From the NCBI GenBank assembly GCA_045638645.1, contig JAZUBU010000007.1, positions 57,024-121,023 on the forward strand: a stretch of DNA of 64,000 nucleotides, in the 5' to 3' direction. Below are positions 46,623 through 54,938 of this stretch, one piece after another. Both the position numbers and the translations under genes were made by a program. Source of the stretch: JAGCJX01 sp045638645 (GTDB lineage: Bacteria; Bacteroidota; Bacteroidia; Bacteroidales; UBA932). How positions within the stretch are numbered: position 1 is the stretch's first letter; the number at the start of each line of letters is the position of its first letter. The notes below the pieces were generated by a model. It worked only from the letters and a program-made list of their open reading frames with translations, was not told the origin of the DNA and ran no database searches.

Positions 46623-48164
46623 ATGACACAAGAAGAACTCTTCAAAGCGTTGATTTCTCACGCGAAAGAATACGGTTTCATTTTCCCGTCCAGCGAGATT
46701 TATGATGGATTGAGTGCGGTTTACGATTACGGCCAATTGGGTGTTGAATTGAAAAACAACATCAAGAAATATTGGTGGGATGCGATGGTTCGTCTGAACG
46801 AAAACATCGTGGGAATTGACTCCGCTATTTTTATGCACCCCTGCATCTGGGAAGCTTCCGGTCACGTGGGCGCTTTCAACGACCCCTTGATTGATAACAA
46901 GGACTCCAAGAAACGTTACCGTGCCGATGTGCTGTTGGAGGATTACATCGCAAAATTGGAAGAGAAGGTCAACAAGGAAGTTGAAAAAGGTCGCCGTAAA
47001 TTTGCAGACTCATTTGACGAAGCCCAATTCCGTGCAACCAACCCCAACGTGCTCCGTCAACAAGCGAAGATCGATGCAGTACGTGCCAAGATGGTGGCTG
47101 CCTTGGAAGCCAACGACTTGAAGGGATTGCGGGATCTGATCATCGAATGCGAGATTGCTTGTCCGATTTCCGGCTCCAAAAACTGGACGGATGTCCGCCA
47201 GTTCAACCTGATGTTCAGCACCCAGCTGGGTAGTGTATCGGATGAATCCGGTACCATTTATCTCCGTCCGGAGACCGCACAAGGTATTTTCGTGAACTTC
47301 CTGAATGTGCAAAAGACCGGTCGGATGAAAATTCCTTTTGGTATTGCACAAATTGGTAAAGCCTTCCGGAATGAAATCGTTGCCCGTCAGTTCATTTTCC
47401 GTATGCGTGAATTTGAGCAAATGGAAATGCAGTTCTTTGTACGTCCGGGGGAAGAAATGAAGTGGTATGAACAATGGAAACAAACCCGTCTGGCTTGGCA
47501 TAAGGCCCTCGGTTTGGGAGATGAAAAATACCGTTACCACGATCATGAAAAGTTGGCTCACTACGCCAATGCGGCTTGTGACATTGAGTTCGACTTCCCC
47601 TTCGGTTTCAAAGAATTGGAAGGTATCCACTCCCGTACGGATTTCGACTTGGGCAACCACCAAAAATTCTCGGGCAGAAAGATCCAATACTTCGATCCAG
47701 AAACCAACGAAAGCTATGTGCCGTATGTAATTGAGACGTCCATCGGTTTGGATCGAACCTTCCTGGCAGTTTATTCTGCAGCGTATTGCGAAGAACAATT
47801 GGCAGACGGAGAACAACGTGTAGTCTTGCGTTTGCCGGCAGCCCTTTCTCCGGTCAAGGCCGCTGTTTTGCCCTTGGTGAAGAAAGACGGTCTTCCGGAA
47901 TTGGCGCGCGAAATCATGCGTGATCTGAAATTTGATTTCAACTGCCAATACGATGAAAAAGACAGCATCGGAAAACGCTACCGTCGTCAGGATGCCATCG
48001 GTACCCCGTTCTGTATCACCGTGGATCACCAAAGTTTGGAAGACCGTTGCGTGACGGTTCGTCACCGTGACTCCATGAACCAAGAGCGTGTGCCGATCGA
48101 TGCCCTCCGTGCCATGATTGCGGACGAAGTTTCTTTCCGCAAACTCTTTGAGAAACTTGGATAG
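46623..48164 (+). CDS. glyS: Glycyl-tRNA synthetase (single-chain, alpha2 type)
   Basis: A 513-residue class II synthetase that charges tRNA-Gly. It is the archaeal/eukaryotic-like homodimeric type, not GlyQ/GlyS. VYDYGQLGVELKNNIKKYWW (about 37-56) is the N-terminal signature. Motif 2 lies in FRNEIVARQFIFRMREFEQM (about 249-268), motif 3 in SIGLDRTFLAVYSA, and the anticodon-binding domain occupies about 400-513. Codons are strongly biased, as in other highly expressed genes of this window. Complete and normal in length. Confidence 0.97.
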   Translation: MTQEELFKALISHAKEYGFIFPSSEIYDGLSAVYDYGQLGVELKNNIKKYWWDAMVRLNENIVGIDSAIFMHPCIWEASGHVGAFNDPLIDNKDSKKRYRADVLLEDYIAKLEEKVNKEVEKGRRKFADSFDEAQFRATNPNVLRQQAKIDAVRAKMVAALEANDLKGLRDLIIECEIACPISGSKNWTDVRQFNLMFSTQLGSVSDESGTIYLRPETAQGIFVNFLNVQKTGRMKIPFGIAQIGKAFRNEIVARQFIFRMREFEQMEMQFFVRPGEEMKWYEQWKQTRLAWHKALGLGDEKYRYHDHEKLAHYANAACDIEFDFPFGFKELEGIHSRTDFDLGNHQKFSGRKIQYFDPETNESYVPYVIETSIGLDRTFLAVYSAAYCEEQLADGEQRVVLRLPAALSPVKAAVLPLVKKDGLPELAREIMRDLKFDFNCQYDEKDSIGKRYRRQDAIGTPFCITVDHQSLEDRCVTVRHRDSMNQERVPIDALRAMIADEVSFRKLFEKLG

Positions 48165-48191
48165 TTTAACAACCCTTAAACGTAAGATAAG

Positions 48192-48995
48192 ATGAGTTAC
48201 TTACTGACCCTGTTGTTAGTCTCATTGGCTGTATCTGCCTTGGGCTGGATTTACTTCATTTACTTCTTCAGCATCGGCTATGGTTTTGGTGTATCGGCTC
48301 TGGCGGTGACCATTGCCGTCCTGTTCCGGGATGTCGTTACCCTTCCGACAGCCTTGTTGTGTGTGGTGATGTTTATTTTCGGCTGTCGTCTGGGTCTGTA
48401 TCTGCTGACCCGCGAAAAACGTTCAACCGAATACCGGAAGATTCTTTACGGTCCGGATGCGGCCAAGAAGAAACCGTTGTTTGTGGTCATTATGGTGTGG
48501 ATCTTCTGTGCTTTGTTGTACGTAGGACAGGTGAGCCCGGTAGCCTTCTATCTTGCCAATGCTGCGGAAGGTGCGGCTGTCAACGAGTGTTGGGCGTGGG
48601 CTGGGGCAGTGATGATGGCCATCGGTGTTTTGTTGGAGGCCGTTGCAGATGCCCAAAAGAAAGCTGCCAAGAAGATCAATCCGAAGCGATATGTCGATAC
48701 AGGCCTCTACCGTTTGGTTCGCTGCCCCAACTACTTGGGTGAGCTGGTGATCTGGACCGGTAGTTTTGTGGTCTGCTTTGGTGCTTGTTGTAGTCTCTGG
48801 CAATGGATCCTGGCAATCATTGGTTATATCGGTATTGTGTACGTGATGTTCAGTGGTGCCCGTCGTCTGGAAGTGAGACAGGCAGTGACGTATGGCAACG
48901 ATCCGCAGTTTCAGGCTTATATCAAAAAGACCCCGATTTTACTGCCATTCATACCGTTGTACAGTGTTGCAAAATACGAATGGTTGAAGGCGTAG
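48192..48995 (+). CDS. DUF1295 membrane protein (steroid-reductase/ICMT-like)
   Basis: A 267-residue protein with about six membrane helices. The C-terminal half has KRYVDTGLYRLVRCPNYLGE (about 166-185), the signature of DUF1295 and of the related isoprenylcysteine methyltransferase/steroid 5-alpha-reductase group, where the R..R.P.Y.G motif binds a nucleotide cofactor. The reaction is unknown; reduction or methylation of a lipid is possible. It follows glyS by 27 bases; the glycan island begins 24 bases after its stop. Confidence 0.82.
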   Translation: MSYLLTLLLVSLAVSALGWIYFIYFFSIGYGFGVSALAVTIAVLFRDVVTLPTALLCVVMFIFGCRLGLYLLTREKRSTEYRKILYGPDAAKKKPLFVVIMVWIFCALLYVGQVSPVAFYLANAAEGAAVNECWAWAGAVMMAIGVLLEAVADAQKKAAKKINPKRYVDTGLYRLVRCPNYLGELVIWTGSFVVCFGACCSLWQWILAIIGYIGIVYVMFSGARRLEVRQAVTYGNDPQFQAYIKKTPILLPFIPLYSVAKYEWLKA

Positions 48996-49019
48996 AGTTC
49001 GATTTTTTACGTAGACGAG

Positions 49020-50186
49020 GTGAAAATTGCATTCATTCACAACAATTTTCCGGCCGGCGGAGCGGAGCGCGTGACGATAGACGTCGCGCGCTACCTTAGT
49101 TCATTTGAAGGCTACAACATTTATGTGTATGCTTCAAGGATTGCTGAGGGCTTGATGACGGATGATATCAGGCAGACGCTTGTTTTACGGAAAATCCCCA
49201 CACAGGCCATCCCCTCCAAGAGGGCCAAGGCCATCGAAAAATATATTCTTGAGGATGGGATCGATATTCTTGTCCAGGTGACCAAGTCAATTTCCGGCAT
49301 TGAGAAAATAAAGGCGAATACGGGGGTAAAGACGGTTGTTGCCTGCCATGGAGAACCGTTCTGGCAGCGGTATGCCATTGTGTATCGCCGTCAGAAGGGA
49401 TGGGTGCGGAAGCTCTTGTGGACGCTCTACAACAAGAAACGTTATGAGGATGGAACCTTGGCGATGCGTAAGGCCATCGAGCGAACACGGAGGGATTATG
49501 AGAGCTGTAATGCTTATACGGTGCTCTGCAAAGCCTATAAGCCGGAGACGGCGGAGGGACTTGGCATCGATCCGGACCATTCACATATCTACCCCATAGA
49601 GAATCCGGAGTACCCGGTAGCCTCGGTTAATTATGATAAGGAGAAGATGATCCTGTTCTGTGGCAGGTTTGAGAACTGGTCCAAGAGGATCGATCGTCTG
49701 CTGCGTATCTGGTTGAAGGTGCAGGATCAGTTGACAGACTGGAGACTGGTGCTGGTGGGAAATGGTGAGGACTGGGACCGTCTTAATCAACTGGCCCGGA
49801 AGCTGGGGCTCCAACGCATATCCTTTGAAGGACGCAGAAATAATGTGGCCGATTATTACAACAAGGCATCGATCGTTGCTCTCACTTCGGAAACGGAAGG
49901 CTGGGGGTTGGCCCTTACCGAGGCCCAGGCCCATGGGTGTATCTGTATTGCCTTTGGATGTACTTCGGGTATACGGGAGGTGCTTTCTCCGGATGGCGAG
50001 TGTGGCTTTATCGTACCTCCGTTTGATGAGGATGCCTACGCAGAGACCTTGTTGCGTTTGACTTCGCTCAGTGAGGAGCAACAGCTTGCCATAAGAAAGC
50101 AGGCTGTGGCCCGCAGGTTGGAATACCGTCCTGAAGTGATTGCCGAAAAATGGAAGATTCTTTTTGATGATTTGATGAAACAATAG
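49020..50186 (+). CDS. Glycosyltransferase, GT4 family
   Basis: A 388-residue GT-B enzyme and first gene of the surface-glycan island. It begins at GTG with KIAFIHNNFPAGGAERV, the usual N terminus. The donor domain (about 195-370) has MILFCGRFENWSKRID, the ALTSETEGWGLALTEAQAHG segment with the EX7E pair, and FIVPPFDEDAYAE. It should add a hexose or derivative to the lipid-linked glycan. licD begins 3 bases after its stop. Confidence 0.92.
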   Translation: MKIAFIHNNFPAGGAERVTIDVARYLSSFEGYNIYVYASRIAEGLMTDDIRQTLVLRKIPTQAIPSKRAKAIEKYILEDGIDILVQVTKSISGIEKIKANTGVKTVVACHGEPFWQRYAIVYRRQKGWVRKLLWTLYNKKRYEDGTLAMRKAIERTRRDYESCNAYTVLCKAYKPETAEGLGIDPDHSHIYPIENPEYPVASVNYDKEKMILFCGRFENWSKRIDRLLRIWLKVQDQLTDWRLVLVGNGEDWDRLNQLARKLGLQRISFEGRRNNVADYYNKASIVALTSETEGWGLALTEAQAHGCICIAFGCTSGIREVLSPDGECGFIVPPFDEDAYAETLLRLTSLSEEQQLAIRKQAVARRLEYRPEVIAEKWKILFDDLMKQ

Positions 50187-50189
50187 GAC

Positions 50190-50996
50190 ATGAGAAAATA
50201 CAATCCTGAAGGCTCGTCCCTGCGCAAAGATCAGCTGGAGATGCTGAAGGTCTTGGTTGCCTTCTCCGAGATTTGTAAGCAACATAATCTGAAGTGGTGG
50301 CTTTGTTCGGGCACCCTGCTGGGTGCGGCACGTCACAAGGGTTTCATTCCTTGGGACGATGATGTGGATGTGACCATGCTCAAGAAAGACTATCGGAAGC
50401 TGGAGAAGATCTTGATGAATTTGAATAGTGACGACTATTGGTATCAGTGCATCAAGTCGGATCCTGAACATATCAATATTTTCGGCGTGTTCCGGAAGAA
50501 GACAGATCCGGTGCAATCTAAGGATAAGCGCTCTCAGTATTTCAAGTACCAGGGAGTGGGACTGGATGTGTTCTGTATCGAGAAGACAACCCGTTTTGCC
50601 TCACACATGGCAAAGTTCTGTTACAAGAATATGCAGCACCCGACCCAGTATATCAAGAATAAGTATCTGAGACGGTTCCTGATTAAGTTGGTGCAGTTGG
50701 TGAACTTTACCATCTTCTTCCCGCTGGCAAGGCTGATAGGCCTGTTCAATCCGAATGGAGAGTATCGTTACAGACTTGGCTCCGGATTCTACGATAGTAA
50801 GTACTTCCTACAGGATATATTTCCTCTTTCAACACTGGAGTTTGAGGGATATGAGTTCCCGGTGCCCGGCAATACAGATGCCTATCTGACGCACATGTAT
50901 GGCGACTGGAGGAAACTTCCGTCGGAGGAACAGATAAAGCAGTCAATGCATTATCCTGTATACCTGGAAGAAATATTTGGTAAGCAAGAGATGTAA
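50190..50996 (+). CDS. licD: LicD-family phosphotransferase
   Basis: A 268-residue protein of the LicD/nucleotidyltransferase-fold family. LicD proteins transfer phosphocholine or similar phospho-head groups from CDP-activated donors to surface sugars. The family core KWWLCSGTLLGAARHKGF (about 34-51) and the metal-binding IPWDDDVDVTML (about 52-63) are complete. Later segments (GVGLDVFCIEKT, about 116-127) match too. Immediately followed by the Stealth gene (overlap of stop and start spacing 1 base). The cytidylyltransferase fusion downstream could make its donor. Confidence 0.9.
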   Translation: MRKYNPEGSSLRKDQLEMLKVLVAFSEICKQHNLKWWLCSGTLLGAARHKGFIPWDDDVDVTMLKKDYRKLEKILMNLNSDDYWYQCIKSDPEHINIFGVFRKKTDPVQSKDKRSQYFKYQGVGLDVFCIEKTTRFASHMAKFCYKNMQHPTQYIKNKYLRRFLIKLVQLVNFTIFFPLARLIGLFNPNGEYRYRLGSGFYDSKYFLQDIFPLSTLEFEGYEFPVPGNTDAYLTHMYGDWRKLPSEEQIKQSMHYPVYLEEIFGKQEM

Positions 50997-50997
50997 G

Positions 50998-51876
50998 ATG
51001 GATATCGTTATTACCTATGTGGATGGCAATGATCCTTGCTGGCAGAAGGATTATCAGCAGTATACAGATGTCCCTGTGCTGGAAAAGCGATTCCGTGATT
51101 GGGGTACGTTGAAGTACCTGCTTCGGGGGATCCAGGCCAACATGCCGTTTATTCGGAATGTATTTCTCGTGGTGTCCCATCCCAGTCAGGTGCCGGATTG
51201 GGCCGACCAGGAGTACCTGAAAGTGGTGCTGCATCGGGAAATCATCCCCCAGGAGTACCTGCCGACCTTCAACAGTACGACCATCGAGATGTTTCTCCAT
51301 CGGATCCCGGGTCTGGATGAGGAGTTCATCTACTTCAATGATGATATATTTCCGGTAAAGCCTTGTGTTCCAGAAGATTTCTTTAGAGACGGCAAGGCGG
51401 TGGTGGGTATGTCAAAACACATTCTGGCAACCGCCATGTACAAGAAGCACGTGAGACGTTCTGACAGAATGGCCCGGGAAGCCTTGGGACTGCCTCCGAA
51501 AATGGCCTTCCTCCGGGTGCAGCATGCCTGCATCCCTGTTTTGAAGAGCCAGTGCGTCGAGGTGTCGGAACTTCAGCAGGATGCCGTGTTGGCATCGCTG
51601 TCGAGGGTGCGGAACGATGGCAACATCAACATGACGTTCTTCCTTAGCTATATGTATAACAAGTCGTTGGTAATCAATCAGAGACAGTCTTGCAAGCATC
51701 TCTCGCTGGCCGCCGCGACGAAGGGCCGTCTGGAAGCGAGTATCCTGCAGCCTTCGCGGTCGATGTTGTGCATCAACGATGTGAAACTCAGTGAAGAGAA
51801 GTTCAAGGCCTACAAGGATTTGATTGTCAGGTCATTTGAAAAACGTTTTCCCGAAAAGTCCAGGTTTGAGAAATGA
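50998..51876 (+). CDS. Stealth-family sugar-phosphate transferase
   Basis: A 292-residue protein of the Stealth family, phosphotransferases that join sugars through phosphodiester bonds, as in capsules and in human GlcNAc-phosphotransferase. CR1 is MDIVITYVDGNDPCW (1-15). CR2 covers RDWGTLKYLLRGIQANMPF (about 34-52) and FIYFNDDIFPVKP (about 108-120). CR3/CR4-like segments follow, including the region around MAFLRVQHACIP. The start is ATG 50998; the frame runs on into licD upstream. The stop overlaps the next ATG (ATGA). Confidence 0.88.
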   Translation: MDIVITYVDGNDPCWQKDYQQYTDVPVLEKRFRDWGTLKYLLRGIQANMPFIRNVFLVVSHPSQVPDWADQEYLKVVLHREIIPQEYLPTFNSTTIEMFLHRIPGLDEEFIYFNDDIFPVKPCVPEDFFRDGKAVVGMSKHILATAMYKKHVRRSDRMAREALGLPPKMAFLRVQHACIPVLKSQCVEVSELQQDAVLASLSRVRNDGNINMTFFLSYMYNKSLVINQRQSCKHLSLAAATKGRLEASILQPSRSMLCINDVKLSEEKFKAYKDLIVRSFEKRFPEKSRFEK

Positions 51877-52817
51877 TACAGAAGCCTTCTTTTACCATTG
51901 TGGTGCCGATTTATGGCGTGGAGAAATACATCCGTCAATGCGCAGATACCGTTCTGGGGCAGACGTATGACCGGATACAGTTCGTCTTTGTGAATGACGG
52001 GACGAAGGACAATTCCATGTCTGTGCTTGACGAACTCATTCAGGAAAAATACCAGCACCTGAAGGAGTCCATCCTGATCATCAACAAGGAAAATCAGGGG
52101 TTACCTGCCGCGAGAAGAAGTGGTGTTGAGGTGGCGACCGGGGATTATATCCTGCATGTTGACTCGGACGACTGGGTGGAACTGGATATGGTTGAGAGAA
52201 TTGCCCAAAAGGCGTCTGAGACGGATGCAGACCTTATCTGTTTCAAGGTCTTCAAAGAGGAGAAGAACCGTACGAGGGTTCGGGGGGACAGGAAATATAC
52301 GAATGACCAGAAGGATATCTTTCTCAGGGACCTGATGACGCACAAGGCTTATGGTTATACAGTCAATAAATGTGCGAAGAGGAAACTGTATACCGACCAT
52401 AAAGTGCATTTCGCGCGTTTCGGAATGTTTGAGGACGTATTCATGATGACCCAACTGGTCGATTATGCCCAGTCTTACGCGCATATCGATGCTCCTTTCT
52501 ATCATTACAGGAGGACCAATAACGAGTCTTTCACGCGTCAGAAGAGGCCCATGAAGCGTCTTTACGCATCAAGGAATATGCTTGACCTGTACCTTGCTTT
52601 TCAAGATGATCTTCCGACAAGTCCGATCCGGCATACCAGTGGAAGAATATTCTATCATGCCGCCTGGTGCTCGATCATCTATAAGCTGGGTCTGTTCCAG
52701 GAGTATCCGATGATGCTCGATCTGATTAGAAAAACCCCGGTGGGGAGGAAGAATCTTCTGCCTTTGTGGCAGCAGCTCTTCGTGAAGTTTTGTGTTGGAA
52801 TCAATTTAATTAGATAA
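51873..52817 (+). CDS. Glycosyltransferase, GT2 family
   Basis: A 314-residue GT-A enzyme. FTIVVPIYGVEKYIRQCADT (about 7-26) is the N-terminal nucleotide-binding start and VFVNDGTKDNSM (about 44-55) the first acidic motif. The DXD-like metal site is HVDSDDWVELDM (about 94-105). The C-terminal part (about 200-314) is the variable acceptor region. It acts on the same glycan as the GT4 enzyme. The gene overlaps its Stealth neighbour by 4 bases; the fusion gene follows after 3. Confidence 0.92.
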   Translation: MIQKPSFTIVVPIYGVEKYIRQCADTVLGQTYDRIQFVFVNDGTKDNSMSVLDELIQEKYQHLKESILIINKENQGLPAARRSGVEVATGDYILHVDSDDWVELDMVERIAQKASETDADLICFKVFKEEKNRTRVRGDRKYTNDQKDIFLRDLMTHKAYGYTVNKCAKRKLYTDHKVHFARFGMFEDVFMMTQLVDYAQSYAHIDAPFYHYRRTNNESFTRQKRPMKRLYASRNMLDLYLAFQDDLPTSPIRHTSGRIFYHAAWCSIIYKLGLFQEYPMMLDLIRKTPVGRKNLLPLWQQLFVKFCVGINLIR

Positions 52818-52820
52818 TAT

Positions 52821-54635
52821 ATGCAAGCAGTTATTCTTGCGGCAGGTATGGGCAAACGCCTCGGAGACCTGACAAAGGAAAATACCAAGTGTGTGGTCAA
52901 GGTCAATGGTGTCCCTTTGATAGACAGACTCTTGAATCAGCTCAGTGAACGGAATCTTTCAAAGGTCGTGATTGTAGTCGGATACGAGGGACAGAAACTC
53001 ATTGATCATATTGGAGACCGGTACAAGGACAGACTCTGTATTGAGTATATTGATAATCCGATCTACTATAAGACCAACAATATCTATTCCCTTGCTCTTG
53101 CCGAGGATAAGCTGCTGGAGGATGACACGCTTCTGATCGAGTCAGACCTGATTCTTGATGACAGGATGTTCTCTCTCATTTTGGATAATCCCTATCCAAA
53201 CCTGGCTCTTGTCGCAAAATACCAGCCGTGGATGGACGGAACGATGGTCACGCTCGACGACGAGAACAATATCATCAACTTTGTTCCGAAGAAGGCTTTC
53301 AAGTATTCTAATGTGGACAACTATTACAAGACAATTAACTTGTATAAGTTCAGTAAGGAATTCCTGGTCAACAAATATATTCCGTTCCTTCATGCCTATT
53401 GCTCCGCCTTGGGGAACAACGAGTATTATGAGCAGGTGCTCAGGGTTATCTGTATGCTTGATCATTCTGAACTCAAGGCGCTGCCGATTACAAATGAGAA
53501 ATGGTATGAAATCGATGATATCCAGGATTTGAATATCGCAGAAGCGCTTTTTGCGGAGGGTGACGAGCATCTGAGTCAGTACATGAAGCGTTACGGTGGC
53601 TATTGGAGATTTCCGGATATGCTTGACTATTGCTATCTGGTAAACCCTTATTTCCCTTCAACGAGGCTCAAGGATGAGATGAGGGCCAATTTCGACACAC
53701 TTCTCTCAGAATATCCTTCCGGAATGGGTGTCAACTCGCTTCTTGCCGGTAAGTGTTTTGGTGTACATCCGAAATACATTGTGCCGGGAAATGGAGCAGC
53801 GGAGCTTATCAAATCGCTGATGGAGAGACTCGAAGGCAGACTTGGCGTAGTGTATCCTACCTTTGAGGAGTATCCAAACCGGCGTAATCCTGACAATCTG
53901 GTGAGGTTTTTGCCTCAGTCCGACGATTTCCACTATACAGTCTATGATCTGATGGATTTCTATGCCGCCAATCCGGTAGAGAACCTGCTGGTCATCAATC
54001 CAGACAATCCTTCGGGCAATTATATCCAGTTTGCAGACATTCAGAAGCTGGCGGCCTGGTGTCATGAGCGGGGAATCCGACTTGTGGTCGATGAGTCCTT
54101 TGTGGATTTTTCGTATGAATTCCCGAACAATACCTTGCTTGATAATAATTTGCTTCAGGCATATCCGTCCATGGTGGTGATGAAGAGTATTTCAAAATCC
54201 TACGGGGTACCTGGACTTCGGTTGGGCGTGATGGCTTCGGCTGATGAGGCACTCATATCTGCGGTAAAGAAGGATGTGTCCATCTGGAATATGAACTCGT
54301 TTGCTGAGTTCTTTATGCAGATTTTCACCAAATATGAGAATGACTATAGGAATGCTGCCGAGAAATTCCGTGTAGAGAGAGACCGCCTGTATGATATGCT
54401 GCAGTCGGTGCCGTATCTTAAAGTATATGAAAGTCAGGCAAATTACTTCCTTTGCAAGGTCCTCGAACCCTACAATTCCTACGAGCTCGCGGTCCGTCTG
54501 CTCAATGAGCACGACGTGCTGATCAAGGACTGTAGCAGCAAGGCCGCATTTGATGGCCGCAACTACATCAGGATTGCGATCCGTAACAAGGAGGATAATG
54601 ACCGTCTGATAAAAGCGCTCCAATCGCTTTCGTGA
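52821..54635 (+). CDS. Fused LicC-like nucleotidyltransferase and PLP aminotransferase/decarboxylase-like enzyme
   Basis: A 604-residue two-domain enzyme. Residues about 1-240 form a nucleotidyltransferase of the LicC/PntC type: MQAVILAAGMGKRLGDLTKE binds the nucleotide and IESDLILDDRM holds the metal acids. Residues about 250-604 form a fold-type I PLP enzyme resembling HisC/CobD: Lys459 in KSISKSYGVPGLRLG binds PLP and NPDNPSGNY lies before it. The PLP part could transaminate or decarboxylate a phospho-amino compound; the other part would make its CDP-derivative, a donor for LicD. Similar fusions make CMP-aminoethylphosphonate, but no PEP mutase gene is here. Confidence 0.82.
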   Translation: MQAVILAAGMGKRLGDLTKENTKCVVKVNGVPLIDRLLNQLSERNLSKVVIVVGYEGQKLIDHIGDRYKDRLCIEYIDNPIYYKTNNIYSLALAEDKLLEDDTLLIESDLILDDRMFSLILDNPYPNLALVAKYQPWMDGTMVTLDDENNIINFVPKKAFKYSNVDNYYKTINLYKFSKEFLVNKYIPFLHAYCSALGNNEYYEQVLRVICMLDHSELKALPITNEKWYEIDDIQDLNIAEALFAEGDEHLSQYMKRYGGYWRFPDMLDYCYLVNPYFPSTRLKDEMRANFDTLLSEYPSGMGVNSLLAGKCFGVHPKYIVPGNGAAELIKSLMERLEGRLGVVYPTFEEYPNRRNPDNLVRFLPQSDDFHYTVYDLMDFYAANPVENLLVINPDNPSGNYIQFADIQKLAAWCHERGIRLVVDESFVDFSYEFPNNTLLDNNLLQAYPSMVVMKSISKSYGVPGLRLGVMASADEALISAVKKDVSIWNMNSFAEFFMQIFTKYENDYRNAAEKFRVERDRLYDMLQSVPYLKVYESQANYFLCKVLEPYNSYELAVRLLNEHDVLIKDCSSKAAFDGRNYIRIAIRNKEDNDRLIKALQSLS

Positions 54636-54644
54636 TAATCCGCA

Positions 54645-54790
54645 CCCCGGACGATGAGGCCGTCATACCCGGCATGACCGGGTGTCTGTCACGACCGATT
54701 GTCTGTCATGACCGGCTCCGGAGATTGTTCGTCATGACCGGCTCTGACCGGTCATCTTTGAGATTGCCGATCAAGTCGGCAATGACGGTG
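54645..54790. repeat. Array of short palindromic repeats (left flank of ATPase)
   Basis: The unit CATGACCG (variants CACGACCG) recurs at about 54672, 54689, 54706 and 54732, most copies preceded by GT and followed by G or GGC. CCCGG/CCGGG around 54668-54682 forms a small hairpin. The array runs into the 43-base direct repeat. It resembles REP-like intergenic elements. Confidence 0.65.
54746..54788 (+). repeat. 43-base direct repeat, left copy
   Basis: Begins GACCGGTCATCTTTGAGATT and ends with an 8-bp inverted repeat, ATTGCCGA/TCGGCAAT. The same 43 bases recur at 56090-56132 with one change, so they flank the DUF4143 ATPase gene. Confidence 0.9.
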
Positions 54791-54938
54791 CTGGTTGGAG
54801 TCCGTTGTTTTTTTTATTGGTTTGCAAATGATTAATAATTTTTATATTTGCATCTGAATTGCGAATTTTTTAAGAATATCCGCAATGCTACTTCGGAAAT
54901 TCCGATAAAATATGCAATAAAATTAAGGGTTTTGATAT
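54789..54938. other. AT-rich leader of the DUF4143 ATPase gene
   Basis: This 150-base stretch becomes AT-rich and holds no gene. It must include the promoter; TTTATATTTGC near 54839-54850 contains TATATTTG, a good -7 box about 90 bases before the ATG. Confidence 0.45.

Noticed and set aside
54632..54835. A 67-codon open frame after the fusion gene
   Set aside because: It translates the palindromic repeat array; the sequence is repetitive, without any domain, and belongs to the intergenic element.
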